Source: Armatimonadota bacterium
Lineage (GTDB): Bacteria > Armatimonadota > Chthonomonadetes > Chthonomonadales > Chthonomonadaceae
DNA: 64,000 bases
Direction: 5' to 3'
Assembly (NCBI GenBank): GCA_028871815.1
Contig: JAGWMJ010000004.1
Location: 186,001-250,000, forward strand
In this document: positions 9,701 to 17,741 of the stretch, piece after piece
How positions within the stretch are numbered: the stretch's first letter is position 1
Layout of the letters: every line of letters begins with the position of its first letter
The notes under the pieces: model-generated
The model's database searches: none
Told to the model about the DNA's origin: nothing
The model's input: only the letters and a program-made list of their open reading frames with translations
Made by a program: the position numbers and the translations under genes

Positions 9701-10025
9701 TCAAAAGGAGGCGTTCGACGAATTCGAGCGGATGCAGGCAGCGATTCAGGATGACATCGTTCGACAGGTTTTCCGCGTACAGATAGTTGCAGAGCCTCCA
9801 CAAGGCGCGCAGCCGCCTCCGCTGGGTCAGATTCCCGACTCGCTGCGCAGTTATAACCAGACGGACGACTTCGACGCCATCCGCGACATTGAGATGAGTG
9901 GGGGCGGTCTGAGCCGGCCCGAAGCGGTTCGCAAGGATGGCGCTCCGGCCGACTGGAAAGGTGGTCGCAACGATCCTTGTTGGTGTGGAAGCGGCCTGAA
10001 GTACAAAAAGTGCCACGGCAAGTAA
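6717..10025 (+). CDS. secA: Protein translocase ATPase SecA, with large insertions
   Basis: SecA drives preprotein export through SecYEG. All main parts are present: Walker A MRTGEGKT (132-139), Walker B region VDEVDSILIDEARTPL (around 263-278), helicase motifs TNMAGRGVDI and QLRGRSGRQGDPGESRF, and a C-terminal SEC-C zinc motif CWCGSG...KKCH (Cys1088, Cys1090, Cys1099, His1100) that binds SecB or ribosomes in other species. At 1102 residues it is about 200 longer than E. coli SecA. Most of the excess is an insert of roughly 85-90 residues after RSIEMSERVS (about 527-615) and an acidic linker after GVDILLGG (about 665-720). It is monocistronic by position, preceded by its own candidate promoter. 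Confidence 0.97.
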   Translation: MTAIPSLINRFFDSTARDIARYRQVVLRINALEPEYERLSDEQIGEKTAQLRERVQTEYKPKYEAAAPSWDQLNDQQKRDEDRRIFDPILDAVLPEAFALVREASKRTLGLRHYDVQMIGGMVLHDGRIAEMRTGEGKTLVATCPIFLNALLGKGAHLVTVNDYLSKRDAIWNGPIYHLLGMTLGIIQGQSPETGDEGGSYIYDPEYELDDPRHAYARPCERHEAYMCDITYGTNNEFGFDYLRDNMEFSAEGLRQRERQFAIVDEVDSILIDEARTPLIISGMVEQSSDMYRKIDDIVARMKRGVDDPKGDKDNPDADKHNPNVHYIVDEKQKTSTITDAGVAFVEKALNTANLADDRELMHYLTPALKAHGVSRRDVDYVVKDVGKGMEIIIVDENTGRLMYGRRYNDGLHQALEAKEHVEIKHESQTLATITFQNYFRLYTKLAGMTGTAKTEEDEFRKIYALDVVEVPTNKPVVRKDHADVVYKLEEHKFRGIAAEVLRLYCKQQPVLVGTRSIEMSERVSALIQPAPLSTLCLLELLRVVFEETKSVSGEQRKAYTAQINKPLSTLSVVGLKPLCRELRVEPDPLAPLNMNRIAEIFEVADSGLEYLEEALTHGIPHNILNAKFHEQEAVVIAEAGRKGGVTIATNMAGRGVDILLGGMRTDVDITNVDGSAGSLKAAEKTAEASDVNVDADEQGGEDGEAAENTNFRRGGRPRVLEAVISGALSDEEHKRLADEVCKLGGLFILGTERHESRRIDNQLRGRSGRQGDPGESRFFVSMEDELWRLFGDKVNNPLLRTWEDHLSMNVRLLSRMIERAQKKVEEHYFEARKYTLDYDDVMNRQREVIYKERRRILLGEDLKETVLHYIRETIVDAVALYAPADAAPHEWELDHLYRELDEYFMLAPAVTLQSFDGKTRDQIEDFLQEHVLAAYESRDAEFQAIQPGAMRDLERWMALRAINASWMEHLANMDYLREGIQLRGYEQKDPLLIYQKEAFDEFERMQAAIQDDIVRQVFRVQIVAEPPQGAQPPPLGQIPDSLRSYNQTDDFDAIRDIEMSGGGLSRPEAVRKDGAPADWKGGRNDPCWCGSGLKYKKCHGK

Positions 10026-10046
10026 TTCCGGAATGCCACGATAATC

Positions 10047-11813
10047 ATGATCGCCGCCAGTGCGCCGGACCGAACAGCAAATAGCGCGTCGGTAACGTTT
10101 CTTTTCACCGACATCTCCGGCTCATCCCGACTCTGGGAGCAGCACGGTGACGCCTGGATTGCGGTCTGGCAGGCGCACGACGCCGTGATCCGTGATGCAA
10201 TCACGCGGTTCAATGGTCACGAGGTCAAAACCGAAGGCGACGCATTCATGGTTGCCTTTCGTAACCCGGTAGATGCTGTCAAGTGCGCGCTCTTTGCCCA
10301 GGCGTCGCTTCTCCGCTACCCCTGGCCCACCGATATCGGCGCCGTCAAGGTCCGCATGGGTCTCGATACCGGCGTGCCGCTGGTGCTTAACAACGACTAC
10401 TTTGGTCCGGCGGTGAATCGTGCTGCGCACATCTGCGCCTCAGCGCGTGGTGGTCAGGTCCTGCTGTCGTGCCGAACAGCCGAAAAGCTGCAGGCCCTGG
10501 CCTGCCCGGAGCTGGCGGTTACCAGTCTGGGCGACTTCCGACTGAAGGATATGGGCGAGCCGGTGCCACTCTACACCGCATCCATCGTGGGTGAAGCTCC
10601 AGTTGGGGTCGCGGTACCGCCCGATACGCTCGACGCTCAACCCAATAACCTGCCACTACAGCGCACGAGCTTTGTTGGTCGGGCGAGGGAGATTGAACAG
10701 ATTGCGGGGTTTCTGGCTGCCGGCAATCAGCCGGTGCTTACAGTAACCGGGCCGGGTGGTGTTGGCAAGACGCGACTGACCTTGCAGGCAGCGGCCTCGC
10801 AGAGCGGTTGGTTCCCGGATGGCGTGTGGTACGTTCAACTGAAAGGCGCCGGCGGGGTCGACGCGGCTGCCGCGCAAGTGGCGAACGCCATCGGCATCAA
10901 GGTAACTCCAGGGAGCAATGCCCTCGAACCGGTACGAACCTGGCTGGCCGAGCGGCACTGCCTGTTGGTGCTGGACGACGCCGACGGTGTGTCGGACGCC
11001 CATGCGTTCCTGCGTGAACTGATCTCAGGGTCGGGCAACTTGAGGTGCCTCGCTACCGCCCGTCACAGCCTTCAGATTGAGCACGGCGCGGAGTTGGAGA
11101 TTGGCGGCATGGAGCATGGCCTGCCTGCAGAGACCGGGGCAGGCAAGCCGGCCGGCGCCGTGTCTGCCTCCGCGCGCTTGATGATCGAACGCGCACTGGA
11201 TAGCAATCCCGGCATCACGCTCTCGTCTGGCGAACTCGATGCAATCGAGCGGGTGGTCGCTCGCCTGCAGGGCGTACCGGCGAACATCGAGAGCGCGGCC
11301 CGCGCAATTGAGAGCTATACCACGCAGAATCTGCTCGGCTGGCTGGAACGGAAGCTCGGTGTTCCGGAGCCTGCCGACGCCGCGGAACCTGGCCAGAACC
11401 GGTTTCGCCAGATCATTCGGACCGGAGCGCAGCGCGTCCGCGCCACGGTGGAAGAGTCGACAAGGCTCCCAGGCGTGTTCCAGGGCAAGACCGCTGCCGG
11501 CAGCGATGACGGCGATTCCGGCGAACTGCAGCGCTGCCATGCCGCGCTTGCTGCGGCCCGTGCCTCCGGCGATGAGTTGGCTACCGGCACGGCCCTGCGC
11601 AACCTTGCCGCCGCATATAAGAAGCAGCTGAACTTCTCGACGGCGGTTGCGCTGCTATCTGTTGCCGATGATATCTTTCGCCGCCGCGGTTTAGCCGAGC
11701 ATGCGGAAACCTCGCGCGAACTGGCGGAGTTGCGCGTCGCCGCCCAGCTGCCCATCAGCGCTGAAGCAGATGCTTCTCCCGATGCGCGCGCGGGCCAGCC
11801 GGCGCCGGAGTAA
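10047..11813 (+). CDS. Class III nucleotidyl cyclase domain fused to STAND (NB-ARC-like) ATPase
   Basis: A 588-residue signalling protein. Residues about 14-180 form a class III adenylate/guanylate cyclase domain: metal Asp22 in FTDISGS, Asp65 in KTEGDAF, and GPAVNRAAHI with Asn124. The Arg expected four residues after Asn124 is His128, so cyclase activity is doubtful. Residues about 212 onward start with SFVGRAREI and a P-loop GPGGVGKT (around 236-243), then LLVLDDADG as Walker B, as in BTAD/LuxR-type STAND regulators. The C-terminal region (about 490-560) looks like short TPR helices, with no DNA-binding domain visible. It lies 21 bases after secA and 6 bases before an acyl-CoA ligase gene, so it may be an operon member. 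Confidence 0.82.
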   Translation: MIAASAPDRTANSASVTFLFTDISGSSRLWEQHGDAWIAVWQAHDAVIRDAITRFNGHEVKTEGDAFMVAFRNPVDAVKCALFAQASLLRYPWPTDIGAVKVRMGLDTGVPLVLNNDYFGPAVNRAAHICASARGGQVLLSCRTAEKLQALACPELAVTSLGDFRLKDMGEPVPLYTASIVGEAPVGVAVPPDTLDAQPNNLPLQRTSFVGRAREIEQIAGFLAAGNQPVLTVTGPGGVGKTRLTLQAAASQSGWFPDGVWYVQLKGAGGVDAAAAQVANAIGIKVTPGSNALEPVRTWLAERHCLLVLDDADGVSDAHAFLRELISGSGNLRCLATARHSLQIEHGAELEIGGMEHGLPAETGAGKPAGAVSASARLMIERALDSNPGITLSSGELDAIERVVARLQGVPANIESAARAIESYTTQNLLGWLERKLGVPEPADAAEPGQNRFRQIIRTGAQRVRATVEESTRLPGVFQGKTAAGSDDGDSGELQRCHAALAAARASGDELATGTALRNLAAAYKKQLNFSTAVALLSVADDIFRRRGLAEHAETSRELAELRVAAQLPISAEADASPDARAGQPAPE

Positions 11814-11819
11814 CAGACA

Positions 11820-13373
11820 GTGCCCCTTTGCAACATTCCGGCAGACGCAGCTCGCAGATGGCCCGATAACCCGGCCCTGATCTTCCGCGATGAGCCGATT
11901 TCGTTCGCCCAGCTCGACGGCGCCATAACTGCGCTCGCAGCCGGATTCGTGGGCATCGGCCTTCGCCCTGGTGACCGCATCGCTCTTCTGCTTCCAAATT
12001 CACCAGCATTCGTTATCGCCTACTATGCGGCAAGCCGCGCCGCGCTCCAGGTGGTGCCCTGCAACCCGATGTTCCGGCCGCCGGAGCTGGCGTATATCTG
12101 GCGCGATGCCTCCGTTCGCACCGTTATCACGGTCTCGCCGTTGACTCCGCTTGCGCGCGAAGCCGCCCAGGATGCCGGCGCTTTGATACAGTTGGTTGTT
12201 GCGGGCGACTCGGCCGGCATCGTGGGAGACGATGTCAGGTCATTCGACTCGGTATTAGCTCTGGGTTCGGCGGGCCTGAAAAACGGAAGCATTGCGCTGC
12301 CGGAGCCGCCGGATGATGGCGAATGCGCCGTGATCATGTATACCTCCGGGACAACCGGGCATCCCAAGGGCGCGATGCTGAGTCACCGCAACTTGCAGGC
12401 GAACGTGGCGCAGGTTCAGGACGCGTTGGAGTTTGACCACCGCGATCGGTTTATTACGGTGCTGCCTCTGTTTCACTCGTTCTCAGGCACCGTATGCATG
12501 AATACGGCGCTCAGCGCCGGATGCGCATCGGTACTGCATGAATCGTTTGCGCCGGCCAACGTACTGGCAAGCATGGAGCGGCACAAGGTGAGCATCTACG
12601 CCGGTGTACCGTCGATGCATTTCGCGCTTCTTCAACAGCACGCGGCCGGCAAGGCGGACCTCGGTTCGCTTCGTCTCATCGCTTCCGGAGGATCGCCGCT
12701 GCCCGCCGATTTGCTTCACGACCTTGAAGAGCGCTTCGGTGTGCCGGTGCTGGAAGGCGACGGTCCAACCGAATGCAGCCCGGTGACCTCGGTCAACCGA
12801 CTGGAGGGTCCACGCAAGATTGGAAGTGTGGGACCGCCGCTGCGCGGTGTTGAGATCCAGATATGGGATGACGCGGATCAGGCGATGCCGACCGGAGAAC
12901 TTGGCGAGATAGTAGTTCGGGGCGACAACGTCATGCTTGGCTACCTTAACCAGCCCGAGGCAACCGCCGAAGCCATGCGCGGCGGTTGGTACCACACCGG
13001 CGATGTCGGCCGGCTGGATGAGGAGGGCTTCCTCTTCATCGTAGACCGCATCAAGGATATGATCATCACGGGTGGGTTGAATGTCTATCCTCGCGAGGTT
13101 GAAGAGGTCCTGCTGCAGCATCCGGCCGTCCAAGACGCTGCCGTGATCGGTATGCCGGACGCACTGCGTGGCGAGGCGGTGACCGCGGTGATCGTGCTCA
13201 AGCCTGATTGCACCGCTGCGGCGGATGCGCTTAGAAGCCACTGCGAGCAGCGGCTGGCGAAGTACAAAACACCTCGCAAGTTTCTCATTCGTGAAACCCT
13301 GCCGCGAACCGCTACCGGCAAAGTGCTGAAACGAATGCTCCGCAAGGAGCTTGAGCTGGGCTACGAGGCATGA
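11820..13373 (+). CDS. Long-chain fatty acid--CoA ligase-like AMP-binding enzyme
   Basis: A 517-residue ANL-superfamily adenylating enzyme; FadD-like fatty acyl-CoA synthetase is the best guess. Seen: the phosphate loop YTSGTTGHPKGA, the GPTECSPV motif, YHTGDVGRLDEEGF, the hinge DRIKDMIITGGLNVYP and the C-terminal catalytic Lys in LPRTATGKVLKR. The length fits acyl-CoA ligases without an extra domain. GTG at 11820 is six bases after the cyclase-STAND stop, so the two are probably co-translated. Fatty acids are a likely substrate, but aromatic or other carboxylic acids are possible. Confidence 0.88.
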   Translation: MPLCNIPADAARRWPDNPALIFRDEPISFAQLDGAITALAAGFVGIGLRPGDRIALLLPNSPAFVIAYYAASRAALQVVPCNPMFRPPELAYIWRDASVRTVITVSPLTPLAREAAQDAGALIQLVVAGDSAGIVGDDVRSFDSVLALGSAGLKNGSIALPEPPDDGECAVIMYTSGTTGHPKGAMLSHRNLQANVAQVQDALEFDHRDRFITVLPLFHSFSGTVCMNTALSAGCASVLHESFAPANVLASMERHKVSIYAGVPSMHFALLQQHAAGKADLGSLRLIASGGSPLPADLLHDLEERFGVPVLEGDGPTECSPVTSVNRLEGPRKIGSVGPPLRGVEIQIWDDADQAMPTGELGEIVVRGDNVMLGYLNQPEATAEAMRGGWYHTGDVGRLDEEGFLFIVDRIKDMIITGGLNVYPREVEEVLLQHPAVQDAAVIGMPDALRGEAVTAVIVLKPDCTAAADALRSHCEQRLAKYKTPRKFLIRETLPRTATGKVLKRMLRKELELGYEA

Positions 13374-13378
13374 CGTAA

Positions 13379-14686
13379 ATGAAGTACCTTACCCAGCTAC
13401 TGAACAAGCGGGTCATCCAGCCCGACGGGCAGCTGGTTGGACGGGTTAGCGACGTGGTTGCCGAATTGAAAGGTCGCCTGCCGCGTGTGTGCGCCATGGC
13501 TGTGAAGACCGACGGTGGTGAACTGCTCCTTCCTTACTCTGCGCTGCGGATTGAAACCGATGGGTCACATCCGGCCGGTACCGGCGATATCCGTGGCGAT
13601 ATCGGTGTTGAAACGACGCTTGCCGAGGCTGCCAGATACGTCGCTTCGGAAGAGGACATGTTCCTGCGTCGCGATGTGCTGGACAAGCAGATCGTTGACG
13701 TGCAGGATCGGCGCGTGGTCCGCGTGAGCGACGTGAGGTTGGCGCCGTTTGGCGATGGCTACTGCGTGATTGGCGTGGATGCCAGCCTCCGCGCCACCTT
13801 GAGGCGCCTCGGCGCGCTTGGTGCGCCGATCGAACTCATAGCGCGCAAGCTCCGCCGTCCGCTTCGGGCAAATCTGATTGGGTGGGACGACGTGCAGACG
13901 CTCGATCCCGGTAGCGAGGGCGGCAGAATCCGGCTGCGCGTGTCGCACGACAAGATTGCCAAACTTCATCCTGCAGATATTGCCGATATCGTGGAGCAGC
14001 TCTCCCCGCAGCAGGGCGCCGATGTTATCAAATCGCTCGACATGGAGACGGCCGCGGATGCCATCGCCGAGGCCGAGCCCGAGGTTCAGGTGCAGATCAT
14101 GCAGCATCTGGATCAGGAACGTCGCGCAGACATTATCGAGGAGATGGAGCCGGACGAAGCAGCCGATCTGCTGGACGGCCTGCCCGACTTCCAAATGACC
14201 GAAATACTGGATCAGATGGAACCGGACGACGCCAAGGACCTGCAGGAGTTGATGGCCTACGACGAAGATACCGCCGGCGGCCTGATGACCACCGAGCTGG
14301 TTTCGATACGGGAAGAGCTAACGTGCGAAGAGACGATTGACAAGCTGAGGAAGCTGGCACCGCGCGCCGAAACCATCTACTACGTCTATGTGGTGGATGA
14401 AGAAGACAGGCTGGTGGGCGTATTGAGCCTTCGCGACCTTGTGATTTCGCCGCCCTCCACTCCGGTTCGCCAGATTATGGTTCGGAATGTACTTCATGTG
14501 TATCTGGAGGACCATGCCAACCAGGTGGCGCAGGTGATAGGTCGATACAATCTGCTGGCTGTTCCCGTAGTGAGCGACGATGAGAAGCTGGTCGGCATCA
14601 TTACCGTGGACGATACCATGGAGCGGCTCCTTCCGCCCGAGCGGCGGCGGAAGCTCCCAACCCCTGCGCTTACCGATGGCGTCTGA
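13379..14686 (+). CDS. PRC-barrel / MgtE N-domain / CBS-pair protein without a channel
   Basis: A 435-residue soluble protein. Residues about 1-80 (KRVIQPDGQLVGRVSDVV) and about 95-165 look like two PRC-barrel modules. About 190-290 is an MgtE_N superhelix with the repeated DIVEQL, IIEEMEPDEAADLL and ILDQMEPDDA pattern. About 300-425 is a CBS pair ending VGIITVDDTMERL. In MgtE the N and CBS domains sense Mg2+ and gate a five-helix channel; here the protein stops after the CBS pair and the next gene is UPF0182, so no MgtE channel is attached. It may regulate another transporter or sense divalent ions or nucleotides. It starts six bases after the ligase stop. Confidence 0.82.
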   Translation: MKYLTQLLNKRVIQPDGQLVGRVSDVVAELKGRLPRVCAMAVKTDGGELLLPYSALRIETDGSHPAGTGDIRGDIGVETTLAEAARYVASEEDMFLRRDVLDKQIVDVQDRRVVRVSDVRLAPFGDGYCVIGVDASLRATLRRLGALGAPIELIARKLRRPLRANLIGWDDVQTLDPGSEGGRIRLRVSHDKIAKLHPADIADIVEQLSPQQGADVIKSLDMETAADAIAEAEPEVQVQIMQHLDQERRADIIEEMEPDEAADLLDGLPDFQMTEILDQMEPDDAKDLQELMAYDEDTAGGLMTTELVSIREELTCEETIDKLRKLAPRAETIYYVYVVDEEDRLVGVLSLRDLVISPPSTPVRQIMVRNVLHVYLEDHANQVAQVIGRYNLLAVPVVSDDEKLVGIITVDDTMERLLPPERRRKLPTPALTDGV

Positions 14687-14710
14687 CGGGACGGTACTGC
14701 CCGACCGCTA

Positions 14711-14719
14711 TGCTATACT
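14711..14719 (+). promoter_or_regulatory. Candidate extended -10 promoter of the UPF0182 gene
   Basis: TGC followed by TATACT (-10 at 14714-14719), giving a leader of about 42 bases before the ATG at 14768. No convincing -35 element is seen. It lies in the 81-base gap after the PRC/MgtE_N/CBS gene. Confidence 0.5.
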
Positions 14720-14767
14720 ACACACGAGGCCGAAGCCGGTCGCACCACGCAATGAACGGTTGATTTA

Positions 14768-17737
14768 ATGCCATCTTCTCCCGATCAGCCGCAGATCGTC
14801 CTGCAGTACTACACGCCCAATCAGCGACTGCGCCGGCTGCTATTGATGGTGCTGGTGCTGCTGTTTGTAGTCTTTATTATCCTGCACAACGCGGCGCCGC
14901 TGTTCGTCGATTGGCTCTGGTTTGGTGAGGTCGGTTACCGTCAGGTTTTCATCAACACAATTCTGGCCAAAACCGAGTTGTACGCGATGTTTGCCGTGTT
15001 CTTCTTTGCCTTCTTTTACGGCAACGTGGCGATTGCCCGCCGGTGCGCACCGGATACGTTCATCACGTTCCTGGCATCGCGCATGGGCCGGCAGGCAAGT
15101 GGCCTGCTGAACAGGGGAGTCACCTGGCTGTTACTGGCGGTAAGCGCCTTCGTATCGCTTTGGGCCGGGCGCATAGCATCCGACTACTGGATCACCTGGC
15201 TGCAATTCCGTCACGCCGCGCTGTTCCACACCGTAGACCCCGTCTTCCATCACGATGTGAGCTTTTACGTTCTCAAGCTGCCGTTTATTCAGTTCCTGCA
15301 GGGCTTTTGTCTCGCCGCGATCGTTGTGTCTTCCATCGCCGTGGTAGCCATTACGTTCGTAAGCCGCATGGCGGAGGTGACAACCGGCCTACCGACGCTG
15401 GGCGCCGCGGTCCGCGCCCACCTGACGGTTCTCGCCGGCCTCTTCGCCCTCGTGATGGCCTGGGGCTCGCGGCTCTCGGCCTGGGGCTTACTCACCACCG
15501 ACAACGGAGTGTTCAGCGGACCGGGGTACGTGGATTTGCGCTATCGGCTGCTCTCACTCAACATCGCATTGGTCGTTCTGGTCGCTAGTGGTTTAGGTGC
15601 AATCTCGCTCTGCCGATCTCGTCGTGGCCCTATTATTGTTGGCGTCGGAGTTGGGCTATGGCTGGCCGACCAGCTGCTCATTGGCGGCATGCTGGCATCC
15701 GCATCGCAGAAGTTTACGGTTGAACCCAACCAGCTGGCGCTTGAATCGCGCTATATTGCGCGCAACATCAAGTTCACGCGACTCGGTTTCGGCTTGGGGG
15801 ACGTGCGCCAGATCGACAGTTTCCCTGCGGATGACAGCCTGACGGCAGCGGCGCTTCGGCAGAACGCGGCAACCACCAACAACGTAAGGCTCTGGGACTA
15901 CAACTATCTTGGCAAGGTCTACTCACAGCTGCAGTCGGTGAAAACGTACTACAAGTTCGACAAGCAGTCGTCCACGGGTGACCAGGTCTTCAACATTGAT
16001 ATCGACCGGTATCCGGTTGATGGCGCCGAACGTCAGGTGATGCTTGCGCCGCGGGAAATGGACCCCAGCGGGCTGCCGCAATCGGCCCAGACCTGGCAAA
16101 ACCAGAAGGAGAGCTTCACGCACGGTTATGGCCTGGTCATGAGCCCCGTCAACCGGGATGTGGACGGCGCGCCCAGCTACCTGATCAAGGATATTCCGCT
16201 AACCGACACCGACCCGTCACCCTCACTCCGCGTGACGCAACCCGACATCTACTACGGAATGCTGACGGATGGTTACGTTTTTACCAACACCAATCAGAAG
16301 GAGTTTGACTACCCTTCCACCAGCAGCACTACCAACGCCCAGGATCAATACACCACGTACACGGGCACCGGCGGCATCAAGATCGGCGACTCGTTCTGGC
16401 GCAAGTTGGCGTTCAGTCTGGTACTTCCCGACATCAACATCTTCCTGGCACATAACTTTACAGACAGCACCCGCGTCCTCTACCGGCGCGAGGTCCGCGA
16501 TCGGATCCGCACGATTGCGCCATTCCTCCAGATGGACGGCGATCCGTATATCGTGATCGATCCCGATACGGGACACCTGGTCTGGATGATCGATTGCTAT
16601 ACGCTGTCGGACCAGTATCCATACTCCACGCCGGAGCCGATGGCGGTTAGCCAGGATTCGTACATCGCGCCGAATTACATTCGTAACAGCATCAAGGCGA
16701 CCGTGGATGCCTACGATGGCAGGGTGAACTTTTATCTCGTCGACCCAAAGGATCCCATCGCGCAGTCGTTTTCCGCCATGTTTCCCGGGATGCTGAAGCC
16801 GTTCTCCGCCATGCCCGCCGGCCTGCGCGCGCACATCCGGTATCCGGAAGACCTGTTTCGGCTGCAGCGCTCGGTGTACGCTTCGTACCATGTCCAGGAT
16901 CCGCGTGTTTTCTATCTTAAAGAGGATGCCTGGGCCACTCCAACGGTGCCAAGCTCCGACTCCTCCGATCCCACTCCAAACCCGATGGAGCCTTACTATG
17001 TGGTAATGCGGCTGCCGGGATTGGGTGACTCCGACTCGCAAACCGGGCAGCAAGAGGAGTTTGTTCTGATGAGCCCGCTTGCACCAATCAACCGTGAAGA
17101 TAAGAACATTCTCGGTTGGATGTGCGCCCGGTGCGATGGAAACGAGTATGGCCAGCTGGTGCTGTACCGGTTCCCGCAAGCCGCCTCGGTGAATGGTCCG
17201 TCGCAGATCCTTTCCCTGATTAACAGCGATCCGACCATATCCTCGCAGTTGGCGCTTTGGCGCACCGGCGGTTCCAGCGCTACGTTTGGCAACCTGCTCG
17301 TTATCCCTGTGGAGCATTCGCTGCTCTATATTGCGCCTCTCTACATCGAGTCGACCAGTGGCGATAACAAACTGCCTCAGCTGCAAAAGGTTGTCGTGGC
17401 GTTCGGCTCGCGCGAGGCGCGGGTGGCAATGGGCAATACGCTGGAAGATGCACTGACGCAACTCTTCCCGGGCTATACAGGCGGAACCGCGCCCTCATCA
17501 CCGGCTCATGCAGTTCCGAACGCACCAGGCGCCGGCGCCGCCGGCCAAACAGCCGCCGTACCGCAGTCGGTACGGTCACTGGTGCTGAGCGCAGATCAGG
17601 CTTACACGACGGCGCAGAAGCAACTCCGCGCCGGAGATTTTGCCGGATATGGCGCCAGTATGAAACAGTTGAAGCAAGCCATTGACGCGCTTGCAGCCAG
17701 CACCGCCGCTGCCAACAGAACTCAGCGCGGGCATTGA
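14768..17737 (+). CDS. UPF0182 family membrane protein
   Basis: A 989-residue protein of the UPF0182 family, found in actinobacteria, cyanobacteria and some other phyla, with no settled function. About seven hydrophobic helices occupy the first 330 residues (the first is LLMVLVLLFVVFIILHNAAP). A long extracytoplasmic domain follows with family-typical stretches such as WDYNYLGKVYSQLQ, YGMLTDGYVF and LVWMIDCYTLSDQYPYS. The C-terminal 90 residues are Ala/Pro-rich with a predicted helix (AYTTAQKQLRAGDF). It has its own candidate promoter. The next gene, a sugar-binding protein, begins within five bases of this stop or overlaps it, depending on the start chosen. Confidence 0.9.
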   Translation: MPSSPDQPQIVLQYYTPNQRLRRLLLMVLVLLFVVFIILHNAAPLFVDWLWFGEVGYRQVFINTILAKTELYAMFAVFFFAFFYGNVAIARRCAPDTFITFLASRMGRQASGLLNRGVTWLLLAVSAFVSLWAGRIASDYWITWLQFRHAALFHTVDPVFHHDVSFYVLKLPFIQFLQGFCLAAIVVSSIAVVAITFVSRMAEVTTGLPTLGAAVRAHLTVLAGLFALVMAWGSRLSAWGLLTTDNGVFSGPGYVDLRYRLLSLNIALVVLVASGLGAISLCRSRRGPIIVGVGVGLWLADQLLIGGMLASASQKFTVEPNQLALESRYIARNIKFTRLGFGLGDVRQIDSFPADDSLTAAALRQNAATTNNVRLWDYNYLGKVYSQLQSVKTYYKFDKQSSTGDQVFNIDIDRYPVDGAERQVMLAPREMDPSGLPQSAQTWQNQKESFTHGYGLVMSPVNRDVDGAPSYLIKDIPLTDTDPSPSLRVTQPDIYYGMLTDGYVFTNTNQKEFDYPSTSSTTNAQDQYTTYTGTGGIKIGDSFWRKLAFSLVLPDINIFLAHNFTDSTRVLYRREVRDRIRTIAPFLQMDGDPYIVIDPDTGHLVWMIDCYTLSDQYPYSTPEPMAVSQDSYIAPNYIRNSIKATVDAYDGRVNFYLVDPKDPIAQSFSAMFPGMLKPFSAMPAGLRAHIRYPEDLFRLQRSVYASYHVQDPRVFYLKEDAWATPTVPSSDSSDPTPNPMEPYYVVMRLPGLGDSDSQTGQQEEFVLMSPLAPINREDKNILGWMCARCDGNEYGQLVLYRFPQAASVNGPSQILSLINSDPTISSQLALWRTGGSSATFGNLLVIPVEHSLLYIAPLYIESTSGDNKLPQLQKVVVAFGSREARVAMGNTLEDALTQLFPGYTGGTAPSSPAHAVPNAPGAGAAGQTAAVPQSVRSLVLSADQAYTTAQKQLRAGDFAGYGASMKQLKQAIDALAASTAAANRTQRGH

Positions 17738-17741
17738 ACCG

